In this document: positions 6,603-13,665 of the stretch, one piece after another | Layout of the letters: each line of letters begins with the position of its first letter | How positions within the stretch are numbered: the first letter of the stretch is position 1 | Assembly: GCA_013298375.1 (NCBI GenBank) | Contig: JAAFHM010000037.1 | Span: 1 to 17,139 of the forward strand | Origin: Ignavibacteria bacterium | GTDB taxonomy: Bacteria > Bacteroidota > Ignavibacteria > Kapaibacteriales > UBA4661 | Length of the DNA stretch: 17,139 nt | Direction: 5' to 3' | The notes under the pieces: generated by a model | What the model saw: the letters and a program-made list of their open reading frames with translations, nothing else | Databases searched by the model: none | What the model was told of the DNA's origin: nothing | Translations under genes and position numbers: made by a program

Positions 6603-7525
6603 AGAATTTTACCCGTACTTTTTTTGCGATTCTTCTGACATTAATCATCACTAGCTGTAGTTCAATACAACTCGACAACTCTTATTTACCTGATAGTAAG
6701 TTATCCGAAGCTAAACTTGTTGTTTCAGGAATGTTACTTGCCGAGACCCCGCTACGAAATATTTTCATTGGTAGGACTCTACCTCTTTACCCGGAAACCG
6801 CCATTCGAGATTACTCTGTGTTCGACGCTGAAGCTATTATCATCGTTGATGGTACAGAATTCAAAATGACCTTACAGCAAGATTCTACAAAACCACTTGA
6901 GTTAGTAGGAAGAACCCATGACTATTCTTTTTATGAAGTACCAGGCATGATCGTCCAATCTGGTAAGCGTTATCAAATCAAAATAACTTGGCACACTAAC
7001 AGCCAAAACTCTTTAACAGCAACAGCCTTCACAGATGTACCAGCATCTGTACCGACTCTTGATTCAATTTCTATTGAAAGAATACCGGGCAAATCAGTTA
7101 TTCTTAATTCTTTTATACGAATAAACAACACAAATCAAGCATTTGTCTTTGCTACACGAGGGCAAAGATTACGTTCTCCGCAATGGGGCGCTCAAGGTTC
7201 ATTTATTGGACTGCCGACTGTACCAAATAGTATAAACCAGTTCATAAAACTTAGCAGTAAAATTGAGGTAAGTCCATTTACACCTCAATTCTTTGATTTC
7301 ATTGACAGTACTGGTAATAGCCCATTATATCCCTCTTTTGGGCGGCTTTACGTATATGATAAAATTTATGCGCAATATTTTCGTTCAGGATTAGCGTCTT
7401 TGCAGAGCAACGCAAATCCGTTCTCTAGTGGAAATATTGACAACATACAAGGTAACGTTATTGGTCATGGAGTAGGGATTTTTTGTGGATTGAAAATTGG
7501 AACAGCACTTGAACTCAAGTTGTAA
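6590..7525 (+). CDS. DUF4249-family lipoprotein
   Basis: The product is 311 residues long. A signal peptide with the lipobox IITSC predicts lipidation at Cys23. The region after it (KLVVSGMLLAETPLRNIFIGRTLPL, about 44-68) has the typical DUF4249 opening, in which a beta strand reading L-V-V-x-G is followed by a short insert and an R-T-x-P/L turn. Later strands continue with a value/constraint pattern (AEAIIIVDGTEF, YEVPGM, GKRYQIKITW) as in that family. DUF4249 proteins are uncharacterised and are commonly encoded beside TonB-dependent receptors, so a role as a surface or periplasmic partner of the receptor at 4161-6602 is likely. The ATG lies within the last codons of the receptor gene (13-nt overlap), implying translational coupling. 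The end of the gene contains the -33 element of the next promoter, so no terminator separates it from lipoprotein B. Confidence 0.8.
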   Translation: MAFLKNFTRTFFAILLTLIITSCSSIQLDNSYLPDSKLSEAKLVVSGMLLAETPLRNIFIGRTLPLYPETAIRDYSVFDAEAIIIVDGTEFKMTLQQDSTKPLELVGRTHDYSFYEVPGMIVQSGKRYQIKITWHTNSQNSLTATAFTDVPASVPTLDSISIERIPGKSVILNSFIRINNTNQAFVFATRGQRLRSPQWGAQGSFIGLPTVPNSINQFIKLSSKIEVSPFTPQFFDFIDSTGNSPLYPSFGRLYVYDKIYAQYFRSGLASLQSNANPFSSGNIDNIQGNVIGHGVGIFCGLKIGTALELKL

Positions 7526-7539
7526 ATGTGATAAGTTTG
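7509..7539 (+). promoter_or_regulatory. Bacteroidota-type promoter of lipoprotein B
   Basis: TTG at 7509-7511 and TAAGTTTG at 7532-7539 are 20 nt apart, the same as promoter A. The -33 element lies in the last codons of the DUF4249 gene. None of the degenerate repeats found before promoter A occur here, so the two lipoprotein genes may share core promoter strength but not upstream control. Confidence 0.6.
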
Positions 7540-7772
7540 TATCAACAAAAAAGCCCGCCTTTCATGCAATATGAGTTTCGACCTCACAAGTTTCAAAGCG
7601 GGCAAGCAGATAAGAATTACGCCCCTATCTGCTTGCAATATACGCAAGAGAAGCACTGCACGAAAGAGTGGGACGCATTTTTCACTCTATTTTTGGAATT
7701 TTCTATGAAGTTTTTTGGTTTGAAGGCTGTGCAAGCCTTCGTATTGGCTGGTATTGTTAGTGGGTTGGTGGT
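7524..7772 (+). repeat. Direct repeat, copy 2: promoter box, leader and signal-peptide module
   Basis: This is the second copy of the 249-bp module at 2732-2980, offset by exactly 4,792 bp with no insertion or deletion. It begins within the DUF4249 stop codon and ends just before the lipobox Ser-Cys codons of lipoprotein B. Only four bases differ: 7544 and 7571 in the leader, 7729 and 7732 in the signal peptide. Confidence 0.95.
7546..7704 (+). ncRNA. Structured 5' leader of lipoprotein B (candidate cis-regulatory RNA)
   Basis: This is the second copy of the leader, with all three hairpins retained: 7553-7603, 7602-7636 (the 11-bp stem is perfect) and 7665-7688 followed by ATTTTT. The base change at 7571 breaks one pair in the inner stem of the first hairpin, which therefore has 4 pairs instead of 6. 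The other leader change, at 7544, lies before the first stem. Confidence 0.55.
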
Positions 7773-8946
7773 AAGCTGCCAAGATGGTGATATTCTCCCA
7801 ACAAGTTCTGTTCCGGCTGAGGTTGCACAAACGGGTTCAAGTACACTCAGCAAAGCAGCCGTTGAATTAACGGCGCAAGATGTCCCGTTTCTCAATGAGC
7901 AGCTTGAGCATATTGCCCGTGCCACAGCGCGGACGCTTTCTGATCCGCAAATGGTTAAAATGCTTCATGCAAAAGCATTGGAGCGCTTTGACAGCGATAC
8001 GGATGTTTTGTGGGAACATTTGGATAACGACAAGGCAAAGTTTCAGGGTAAAGCCAAGGGCTGGTCGTCATTGGTTCTTTCCAAATTGGAGACAAGAGGC
8101 AAACAAGCATTTTCTTCCGCACAAGCAATGGACGTTATGCTTGCGAAAGTAGAGCGGGCAATGGGCGGGAAACTGCACCTGTACTGGTATATGCCCGAGA
8201 AATGGGATGGAAAGACCGCGCCACTTGTGGCTTATACGCCTATTGATGAGAAACTTGGCAAACGCAAAGATGCGCCTGGCTATGACGCAAATGGCAAAGA
8301 ATACACGATAACCGAAGAAATTGCAAAAAGTCGTCCGATTATCATTCTCACACGCAACGAGCGTACAGAAGCAGATGGTAGCATAAAAAAACGCGCTCCA
8401 CAATCAATCGTTGGCGGGTTCAGCAAAAACAGTTCCTCCCTGCAAAGCACCTATATTCGTCTTCGATTGGAATCTTTTAGTGTTCCCTCATCGCATGAAG
8501 ACTGGTTCAGTGGCGGACCAGAGTTTGTAGCACGTTTTGCAACAACTCAGGATGGAAATAATTTTAGTGAATATCCGGGTTGGGATTTAACAGGAATTAC
8601 GCCCGGAGAGTGTGATGGTCGGATTATTGGTGGCTGGACAGGTCAATGGGAACGGAGCTTTTACTGGGATAGCACATCTCACAAAACCCTTTATATTCAA
8701 TGGACAGAAGAAGATCCACCAGCAATATTTTCTGGCAGCGCTACGCTTTCTATAACAGGGGAATTTAAGCTATTGGACTTCACGATTAAACCTAATGCCA
8801 ATTTTAGTATAACAATCCCATCTATCGGAACAGATAAGCTGCAAGGCTGGGCAATCCACAATGACCACCCAGCGTATCCGTCCGCTCCTCTACGCTCATA
8901 CAACGGCGGACACCCGTCAACTGTAGTGCGATTTGATCCTAATTGA
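7705..8946 (+). CDS. Lipoprotein B, unknown function (paralogue of lipoprotein A)
   Basis: The product is 413 residues long. The signal peptide differs from that of lipoprotein A by two residues and has the lipobox VVSC with Cys25. A Ser/Thr/Ala-rich linker follows to about residue 52. Blocks shared with A are QLEHIARATARTLSD (66-80), ALERFDSDTDVLWEHL (91-106), KLHLYWYMPEKWDGK (156-170) with LVAYTPID, GYDANGKEY (192-200), LTRNERT (215-221) and DWFSGGPEF (266-274). The C-terminal 140 residues are Gly/Trp/Ser-rich, probably beta-structured, and unlike A. They end in GHPSTVVRFDPN. The start at 7705 is chosen for the same reason as in A: the open frame upstream is the leader. No catalytic motif is evident and the family is not recognised with confidence. 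A strong terminator follows, so the transcript probably ends here. Confidence 0.85.
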   Translation: MKFFGLKAVQAFVLAGIVSGLVVSCQDGDILPTSSVPAEVAQTGSSTLSKAAVELTAQDVPFLNEQLEHIARATARTLSDPQMVKMLHAKALERFDSDTDVLWEHLDNDKAKFQGKAKGWSSLVLSKLETRGKQAFSSAQAMDVMLAKVERAMGGKLHLYWYMPEKWDGKTAPLVAYTPIDEKLGKRKDAPGYDANGKEYTITEEIAKSRPIIILTRNERTEADGSIKKRAPQSIVGGFSKNSSSLQSTYIRLRLESFSVPSSHEDWFSGGPEFVARFATTQDGNNFSEYPGWDLTGITPGECDGRIIGGWTGQWERSFYWDSTSHKTLYIQWTEEDPPAIFSGSATLSITGEFKLLDFTIKPNANFSITIPSIGTDKLQGWAIHNDHPAYPSAPLRSYNGGHPSTVVRFDPN

Positions 8947-8962
8947 GGTTATTGAAGCTAAT

Positions 8963-9000
8963 GTGTGGTCTTCTGATTTGGAGAAGACCACACTTTTTTT
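8963..9000 (+). terminator. Strong rho-independent terminator after lipoprotein B
   Basis: GTGTGGTCTTCT (8963-8974) pairs perfectly with AGAAGACCACAC (8982-8993) over 12 bp with a 7-nt loop, and seven T follow. It starts 16 nt after the stop codon, the same distance as the terminator behind lipoprotein A, although the sequences are unrelated. Confidence 0.93.
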
Positions 9001-9024
9001 ATCCAATAAATTCCACACTAACCA

Positions 9025-9564
9025 ATGAAAAAAGCCCTATTCCTCTCGTTTGTGGTAATAATGATGCCAACTTTTCTTCTTTCACAATCATTACCGCAGC
9101 AACCTTTCAATTTGCAATTATCAGTTTTCGCAGGAATAAGCCCCGAACTTATAGCACATAGCCGACCAAATGCCGCTCTCGGTATTCGTCTAGGCGTGTT
9201 GCACGAGGCAGGCTTATATGTCGGCGCGGCATGGTCTATTCATCCTTTTACCTATAGCTCCACTGGTGACAAAAGGATTGGTGCGGCACCGAGAGTAATT
9301 TGCGGCGAATTGGGCTGGGAGTTCCAATTAACACCAACAACGTTCCTTCGCCCCTACCTAGCGTTAGGGCGATTTGGTATTGATAATAGTTATCAAGGGT
9401 ATGGTGGTCTCACGCTTCTTCCGGCAGCAGAAAGTACAACGTGGGGGTTAGGAGCAATATACAGCGTACAGATTTCGCATGATATTTTGGTCGGTGCTGA
9501 AGCTAGAGCAATATGGCTTGCGGGTCTTCATTTGACGGGCAATATTAGTTATCGGCTGCGCTAA
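9025..9564 (+). CDS. Small outer-membrane beta-barrel protein, unknown function
   Basis: The product is 179 residues long. The signal peptide is MKKALFLSFVVIMMPTFLLS with cleavage near residues 20-22. The rest alternates polar and hydrophobic residues in short strands with Gly/aromatic turns, for example FNLQLSVFAGISPEL, LGIRLGVLHEAGLYVGAAW, ELGWEFQL, FLRPYLALGRFG, WGLGAIYSVQ and LHLTGNISYRLR. The chain ends in a strand, as small 8-stranded OmpA/OmpX-type barrels do, and the length fits such a barrel. No specific family is recognised. The start lies only 24 nt after the lipoprotein B terminator with no visible promoter. It may depend on read-through, or on a promoter inside that terminator region that I do not see. 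It converges with smc. Confidence 0.75.
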   Translation: MKKALFLSFVVIMMPTFLLSQSLPQQPFNLQLSVFAGISPELIAHSRPNAALGIRLGVLHEAGLYVGAAWSIHPFTYSSTGDKRIGAAPRVICGELGWEFQLTPTTFLRPYLALGRFGIDNSYQGYGGLTLLPAAESTTWGLGAIYSVQISHDILVGAEARAIWLAGLHLTGNISYRLR

Positions 9565-9698
9565 TGCCAAGCCGGAAGTCAAGGAAATATCCGCCGGACT
9601 TGAGGAAATCGCGCAAGCCGTAGCAGTAGCTATCGAAGGACAGAATGTCAAAATTTGCTGGATCGACTGCCAGACTGCGACACCAGAGCGTTTGTCTA
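9565..9698 (+). other. Gap between the barrel gene and smc, with a gene-like frame lacking a start
   Basis: In the second plus frame from about 9560, the gap reads ANAKPEVKEISAGLEEIAQ and continues as a plausible helical protein to about 9710, crossing the end of smc. No ATG, GTG or TTG precedes it after the stop at 9533-9535. It may be a remnant of an older gene, or chance. No clear terminator is visible between these converging genes. Confidence 0.25.
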
Positions 9699-12600
9699 TC
9701 AAACAAGTTCCGCTACCGCCGACACTTTGCCATTTTTCTGTATGCCGTTTTCTTCAACAAATTTACCATCGCCGAGATACTGATTAAATTCGACCGAAAC
9801 CAGCTTCGATACGCCTTCCTCTTGCATCGTCACGCCGTAAAGCGTGTCGGCGGCTTCCATCGTCAGTTTATTATGGGTAATCATAATAAACTGCGTCGTT
9901 TCGCTGAAGGTACGAATAAGGCGCACGTAACGCCCGATATTGGCATCATCAAGTGGCGCATCTACTTCATCCAAAATACAGAAAGGGCTTGGTTTGACAA
10001 GGTAGATAGCGAAAAGCAGCGCAATCGCCGTCAGCGTTTTTTCTCCACCGGATAGCATTTCTATTGATGCAGGGCGTTTCCCACGAGGCTTGGCGATGAT
10101 TTTGATTGGCGCTTCGAGTGGGTCGCCCTCTTCGATTTGCAAATCTGCCTCGTCGCCTTCGTTGAAAAGCGTTTTGAAAATATGAATGAAGTTTGTGCGG
10201 ATGCGCTCAAACACATCATAAAACTGCTTTTGCGCGGTTTGATTGATTTCTTGAATGGTCTGCTTGAGCGTGTGTTCGGACTCTTGCAAATCCTTAAATT
10301 GTGCCTCCAAAAACTCCACGCGAGCATTTTCACGGTCGTATTCCTCCGCCGCAAGCGGGTTCACCGTGCCGATACTTTTAATCTGCTCTTTGAGCGATTT
10401 TGCTTCTATTTTAAGCCGCGCAAGGTCGAACTTTGCATCTTCAAAAAGCATCATATTGTCGCCAAAAGCAGACTCTTCCAGTGCTTCGGGCGTGGCAAAG
10501 GTTGCGAGGTCGAGCGTAAATTCCTCCAAAGCGCGTTCCTGCAAACTCCCAACCCGGTTTTGTAAATTGGCAAAATCCAATTCTGCTTTATGGAGGCGCG
10601 TTGTCACGGCTTCGGCTTCGCGGCGAACACTGCGTGATTCCTCGCTTTCCCGTTGAATTTGCGAGCGAATATCCGCTTGCTCACGTGCTATACCGTCGCG
10701 CACGGCTTCTGCGCTTGTTGCCACGTTTTGCGCATCCGCCAAAGCGCTTTCCAATGCAGCAAAGCGCTGTTCCAAGGCATCATGCTCCTTTTGCGCCTCA
10801 AGTGCCTCCTGCTCGCGTTTATGGCTACGCTCTTCCAGCGAAGAAATTTCCCCTTCCAAGCGCTCTACCGTGACGGAAAGCGTGCGCTGTTCGCCACGTG
10901 CCTCCACAAGCTGCATTTCGGCACTGCGGGCTTCATCCGTGCGGGCGGCGAGTTCTTCTTCGACTGCCGCCATTGCTTCTTGCATTCGTTGTAGATGCTC
11001 TTCCGCCGCGTGTTTGCGGCGCGTGAGTTCTTCCAATTCGTTGCCCTGTGCGCCTTCTGCGGCTTGTGCCTGCTCCAAAGCCAGCATTTCTGCGGCAAAA
11101 CGGTCAATATCATTGCTTTTTTGCTCAAGCGATTCTTCCAACGATTCGACTTGAAACCGCAACTGCCCTACTGTTTGCGTGTGTTTGCTTTGGAGAGCCT
11201 CGGCGCTGCGCAGTGCATCGGCAAGGCGGTTGGGGTTCAATTCTTTGCGCAGCGCCGTTTTTTCGGTAATGGTAGCGCGAATGTCAGCAAGGCGCATCTG
11301 CAAGGCGCTTATTTCCTGCTTGAGAGTTTCGATTTGTTCCGTGCGCCCAATCGTTGCGCCTTCGGTGGGATTCGTGCCACCACCTTTGGTGCTGCCGTTT
11401 GCCCGAATAATCTCGCCGTCCAGCGCTACGACTGCATGACACAAACCGCTTGCGAATGCTTCTTGCGCAGCATCGTTAGTGGCGGTCTCGACGCAGAGCA
11501 TATCGCCCAGCGTATGGCGTAGTATGTTACGAAGCGCATCACTGCTGGTGTTGACAAGTTCACTCAAGTATCCTTTGAAGCCTGTGTTTTCACCGAGTGG
11601 CTTAGGTGCAGGGTGCGTGGGAACGCGGTCGAGGCAGATAAAGGTAGCTTTCCCCTTATTCGCTGATTTCAGCGCCGCAATCGCAGAAGCCGCCTCCTGA
11701 GCGTTCTCCACGATAAAATAATTTGCCGCTTCGCCCAATGCCGATTCCAACGCAACGCGCAAATGAGCATCGGCAGAAACCGCCTCAGCAAGCGTGATGC
11801 GGCGTGTGGGTTGCCATGCGCCCGTTTTCATCAAAAACTGCGCAGTTTCGGCGGTATTCACTAACCCTTGCAAAAACTCCAATGAGGCGGTTTTTCGGCT
11901 CAACTCGGCGTGAAGATTGGCTGCATCACGCTCCATAGCAGAGATTTCGGCTTGGAGCGTCTCGACGGTTTCTTGTGCTGCCTGAAGTTCGTTCTCGGCT
12001 TGGCGCACTCGCGCTTGATGATCTGCACCCAGCGCCAACGCTGCTTCGCAGTCGTGTTGCGTACTGAGAAGCTTTTCTTGTTGCTGCTGCATGGCGCGTT
12101 CGGTCTCGCTTTTGCGCTGTGCCAGGGCATTCAGCGATGCAATCGTGCGTTCCGAATTTGCACGTGCGGCATTGATTTGGTTCAAAAGGCTCATCACGGC
12201 TTCGTTTGCCGACCGCGTGTTCGTGCGGGCGGATTGTGCTTGGGCGCTGATTTCATCGGCAATTGCCTTCAGGCTTGCGTAAGCGCTCTCGGCACTCTCC
12301 AAATGCTGTTCGGAATTGTCAAGCGCCGAACGGGTTTCTGCAAGACGGATTTCTGCCTGCTCAACAGCGCTGCGCAGTTCGTCTGCTTCCTTCAACGCCC
12401 GTTCCCGGCTGCGTTCCAAGGCGATTAAGCGCTCATTGGCAACGGCGCGTTCCTGCGAAGCTGCCATTTGACGGCGTTGCGCTTCGACAAAATCCGTTTC
12501 GGCGGCTTGCAGACGGCTTTGTATCTCGTTTTGTTGCGCTTCCAGATCTGCCAGCACCGCCTCGGCATCGCGCAATTCTTGGTCGAAGCGCTCTTTGGTG

Positions 12601-13358
12601 CTGCGCTCGGTGCGGATGCTTTCTTCAAGAGGCTGCACAAGACGCAAAAGCTGGGCGTATTCGTGTTGAAGCATCACGCGCTCGACCTTGTGCAGCTTTC
12701 CGCCAATTTCCGCCGCCAGTTTTGCTTTTGCCGCTTGGCGCGACAACGACCGCACGACTTTTTGCACCTCGACAACAATATCGTTAATGCGAGAAAGATC
12801 GCTTTGAATGGTCTCCAACTTGCGCTCTGCCTCGCGGCGACGGGTTTTATATTTTGTCACGCCAGCCGCTTCCTCGAAGAGTTTACGGCGCTCGTCGGTA
12901 CGGCTGCTGAGAATGGTTTCAATCATTTTTAACTCAATGACCGAATACGCATCCGGTCCCATCCCCGTATCCATGAAAAGGTCGGTAATATCCCGCAGAC
13001 GACATTCCGTGCCGTTCAAAAGGTATTGGCTCTCACCGCTTCGGAAGAGGCGGCGCGTCATTTTAACTTCAGTGTATTCGGTCGGCAGTACGCCGCGATT
13101 GTTCTGCACGGTGAGCGAAACTTCTGCCAATCCAAGCGGGCGGCGATTTTTTGTGCCATTAAAAATGACATCGTGCATTTTGTCCGAACGGAGTGTGGAA
13201 GCCTTTTGTTCGCCCAAAACCCAACGGAGCGCATCAACAACATTCGTTTTTCCACAGCCGTTCGGACCAACAATAGCCGTCATGCCGGGCGTGAATTTGA
13301 CTTGGGTTTTGACGGCAAAGGACTTGAAGCCGACAATCTCAATTTGTGATAAGTACAT
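9699..13358 (-). CDS. smc: Chromosome segregation ATPase SMC
   Basis: SMC is the core ATPase of the SMC-ScpAB condensin, which loops and organises the chromosome. The 1,219-residue protein is full length. It starts MYLSQIEIVGFKSF and has Walker A GPNGCGKTNVVDALRW at 31-46. Coiled coil follows from about 165 to 500. The hinge spans roughly 500-670, with Gly-rich turns such as GFKGYLSELV and RANGSTKGGGTNPTEG. A second coiled coil runs to about 1000. The C-terminal head has the signature LSGGEK at 1102 and Walker B FCILDEVDAPLDD from 1126, then MITHNK. The ATG at 13358 matches the family start; an in-frame GTG at 13400 would add 14 residues. The Walker A lysine is followed by Thr, a conservative variant. 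No scpA or scpB is nearby. Base composition is GC-richer than the lipoprotein/receptor island. Confidence 0.98.
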   Translation of the reverse strand: MYLSQIEIVGFKSFAVKTQVKFTPGMTAIVGPNGCGKTNVVDALRWVLGEQKASTLRSDKMHDVIFNGTKNRRPLGLAEVSLTVQNNRGVLPTEYTEVKMTRRLFRSGESQYLLNGTECRLRDITDLFMDTGMGPDAYSVIELKMIETILSSRTDERRKLFEEAAGVTKYKTRRREAERKLETIQSDLSRINDIVVEVQKVVRSLSRQAAKAKLAAEIGGKLHKVERVMLQHEYAQLLRLVQPLEESIRTERSTKERFDQELRDAEAVLADLEAQQNEIQSRLQAAETDFVEAQRRQMAASQERAVANERLIALERSRERALKEADELRSAVEQAEIRLAETRSALDNSEQHLESAESAYASLKAIADEISAQAQSARTNTRSANEAVMSLLNQINAARANSERTIASLNALAQRKSETERAMQQQQEKLLSTQHDCEAALALGADHQARVRQAENELQAAQETVETLQAEISAMERDAANLHAELSRKTASLEFLQGLVNTAETAQFLMKTGAWQPTRRITLAEAVSADAHLRVALESALGEAANYFIVENAQEAASAIAALKSANKGKATFICLDRVPTHPAPKPLGENTGFKGYLSELVNTSSDALRNILRHTLGDMLCVETATNDAAQEAFASGLCHAVVALDGEIIRANGSTKGGGTNPTEGATIGRTEQIETLKQEISALQMRLADIRATITEKTALRKELNPNRLADALRSAEALQSKHTQTVGQLRFQVESLEESLEQKSNDIDRFAAEMLALEQAQAAEGAQGNELEELTRRKHAAEEHLQRMQEAMAAVEEELAARTDEARSAEMQLVEARGEQRTLSVTVERLEGEISSLEERSHKREQEALEAQKEHDALEQRFAALESALADAQNVATSAEAVRDGIAREQADIRSQIQRESEESRSVRREAEAVTTRLHKAELDFANLQNRVGSLQERALEEFTLDLATFATPEALEESAFGDNMMLFEDAKFDLARLKIEAKSLKEQIKSIGTVNPLAAEEYDRENARVEFLEAQFKDLQESEHTLKQTIQEINQTAQKQFYDVFERIRTNFIHIFKTLFNEGDEADLQIEEGDPLEAPIKIIAKPRGKRPASIEMLSGGEKTLTAIALLFAIYLVKPSPFCILDEVDAPLDDANIGRYVRLIRTFSETTQFIMITHNKLTMEAADTLYGVTMQEEGVSKLVSVEFNQYLGDGKFVEENGIQKNGKVSAVAELV

Positions 13359-13665
13359 GGTATGCGAAACGATAAGCGAAGCATGAAGCGGGAGCCTCAC
13401 ACCTCGAAGAAGAATGGTTAGAAAATGAGCCGTTGCAATGCTGCTTGCAACTACTCGCGGGTAAAATCAATAACAGTGTTGAGTTTTGAGTTTGTTAGAA
13501 GGTGTCTGAAAACACGCTCGAACCCCTCACCCTGTCCTCTCCCAGAGGGAGAGGGTTCCAGAAATGGCTCTGTATCTTGCCCTTCTCCCTCTGGGAGAAG
13601 GGTTGGGATGAGGGCGGTGTAATTTTCAGACACTCTCTTAGACAAAATTGCCCGAGGCGCAAGCG
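13359..13665. other. Intergenic stretch between smc and the DinB-like gene
   Basis: This 307-nt gap separates the start of smc from the end of the DinB-like gene, both on the minus strand, so it should hold the smc promoter. I find no convincing TAnnTTTG box on the minus strand. Positions 13502-13633 are occupied by the palindromic element listed separately. Open frames here are by-products of that element. Confidence 0.7.
13502..13633. mobile_element. MITE-like palindromic repeat element
   Basis: The element is bounded by perfect 11-bp inverted ends, GTGTCTGAAAA (13502-13512) and TTTTCAGACAC (13623-13633). Inside are two perfect hairpins: CCTCTCCC/GGGAGAGG at 13536-13554 and CCCTTCTCCC/GGGAGAAGGG at 13580-13602, each with a 3-nt loop. 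The halves also pair at larger scale, since CCCTCACCC near 13524 is roughly complementary to GGGATGAGGG near 13605. CCCTCACCC...GGGAGAGGG repeats of this kind, which read as PSPLPEGEG-like peptides in ORF calls, occur between genes in many unrelated bacteria. There is no transposase, so any movement would need one acting in trans. No target-site duplication is obvious. Confidence 0.75.

Noticed and set aside
13026..13349. Variant Walker A (GKT instead of GKS) in SMC as a sign of lost ATPase activity
   Set aside because: Threonine is functionally equivalent at this place in P-loop proteins, and the signature and Walker B motifs are intact.
10061..13386. Many overlapping plus- and minus-strand frames within smc
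   Set aside because: They are shadows of the long, GC-richer smc coding sequence, which is intact from start to stop with all family motifs.
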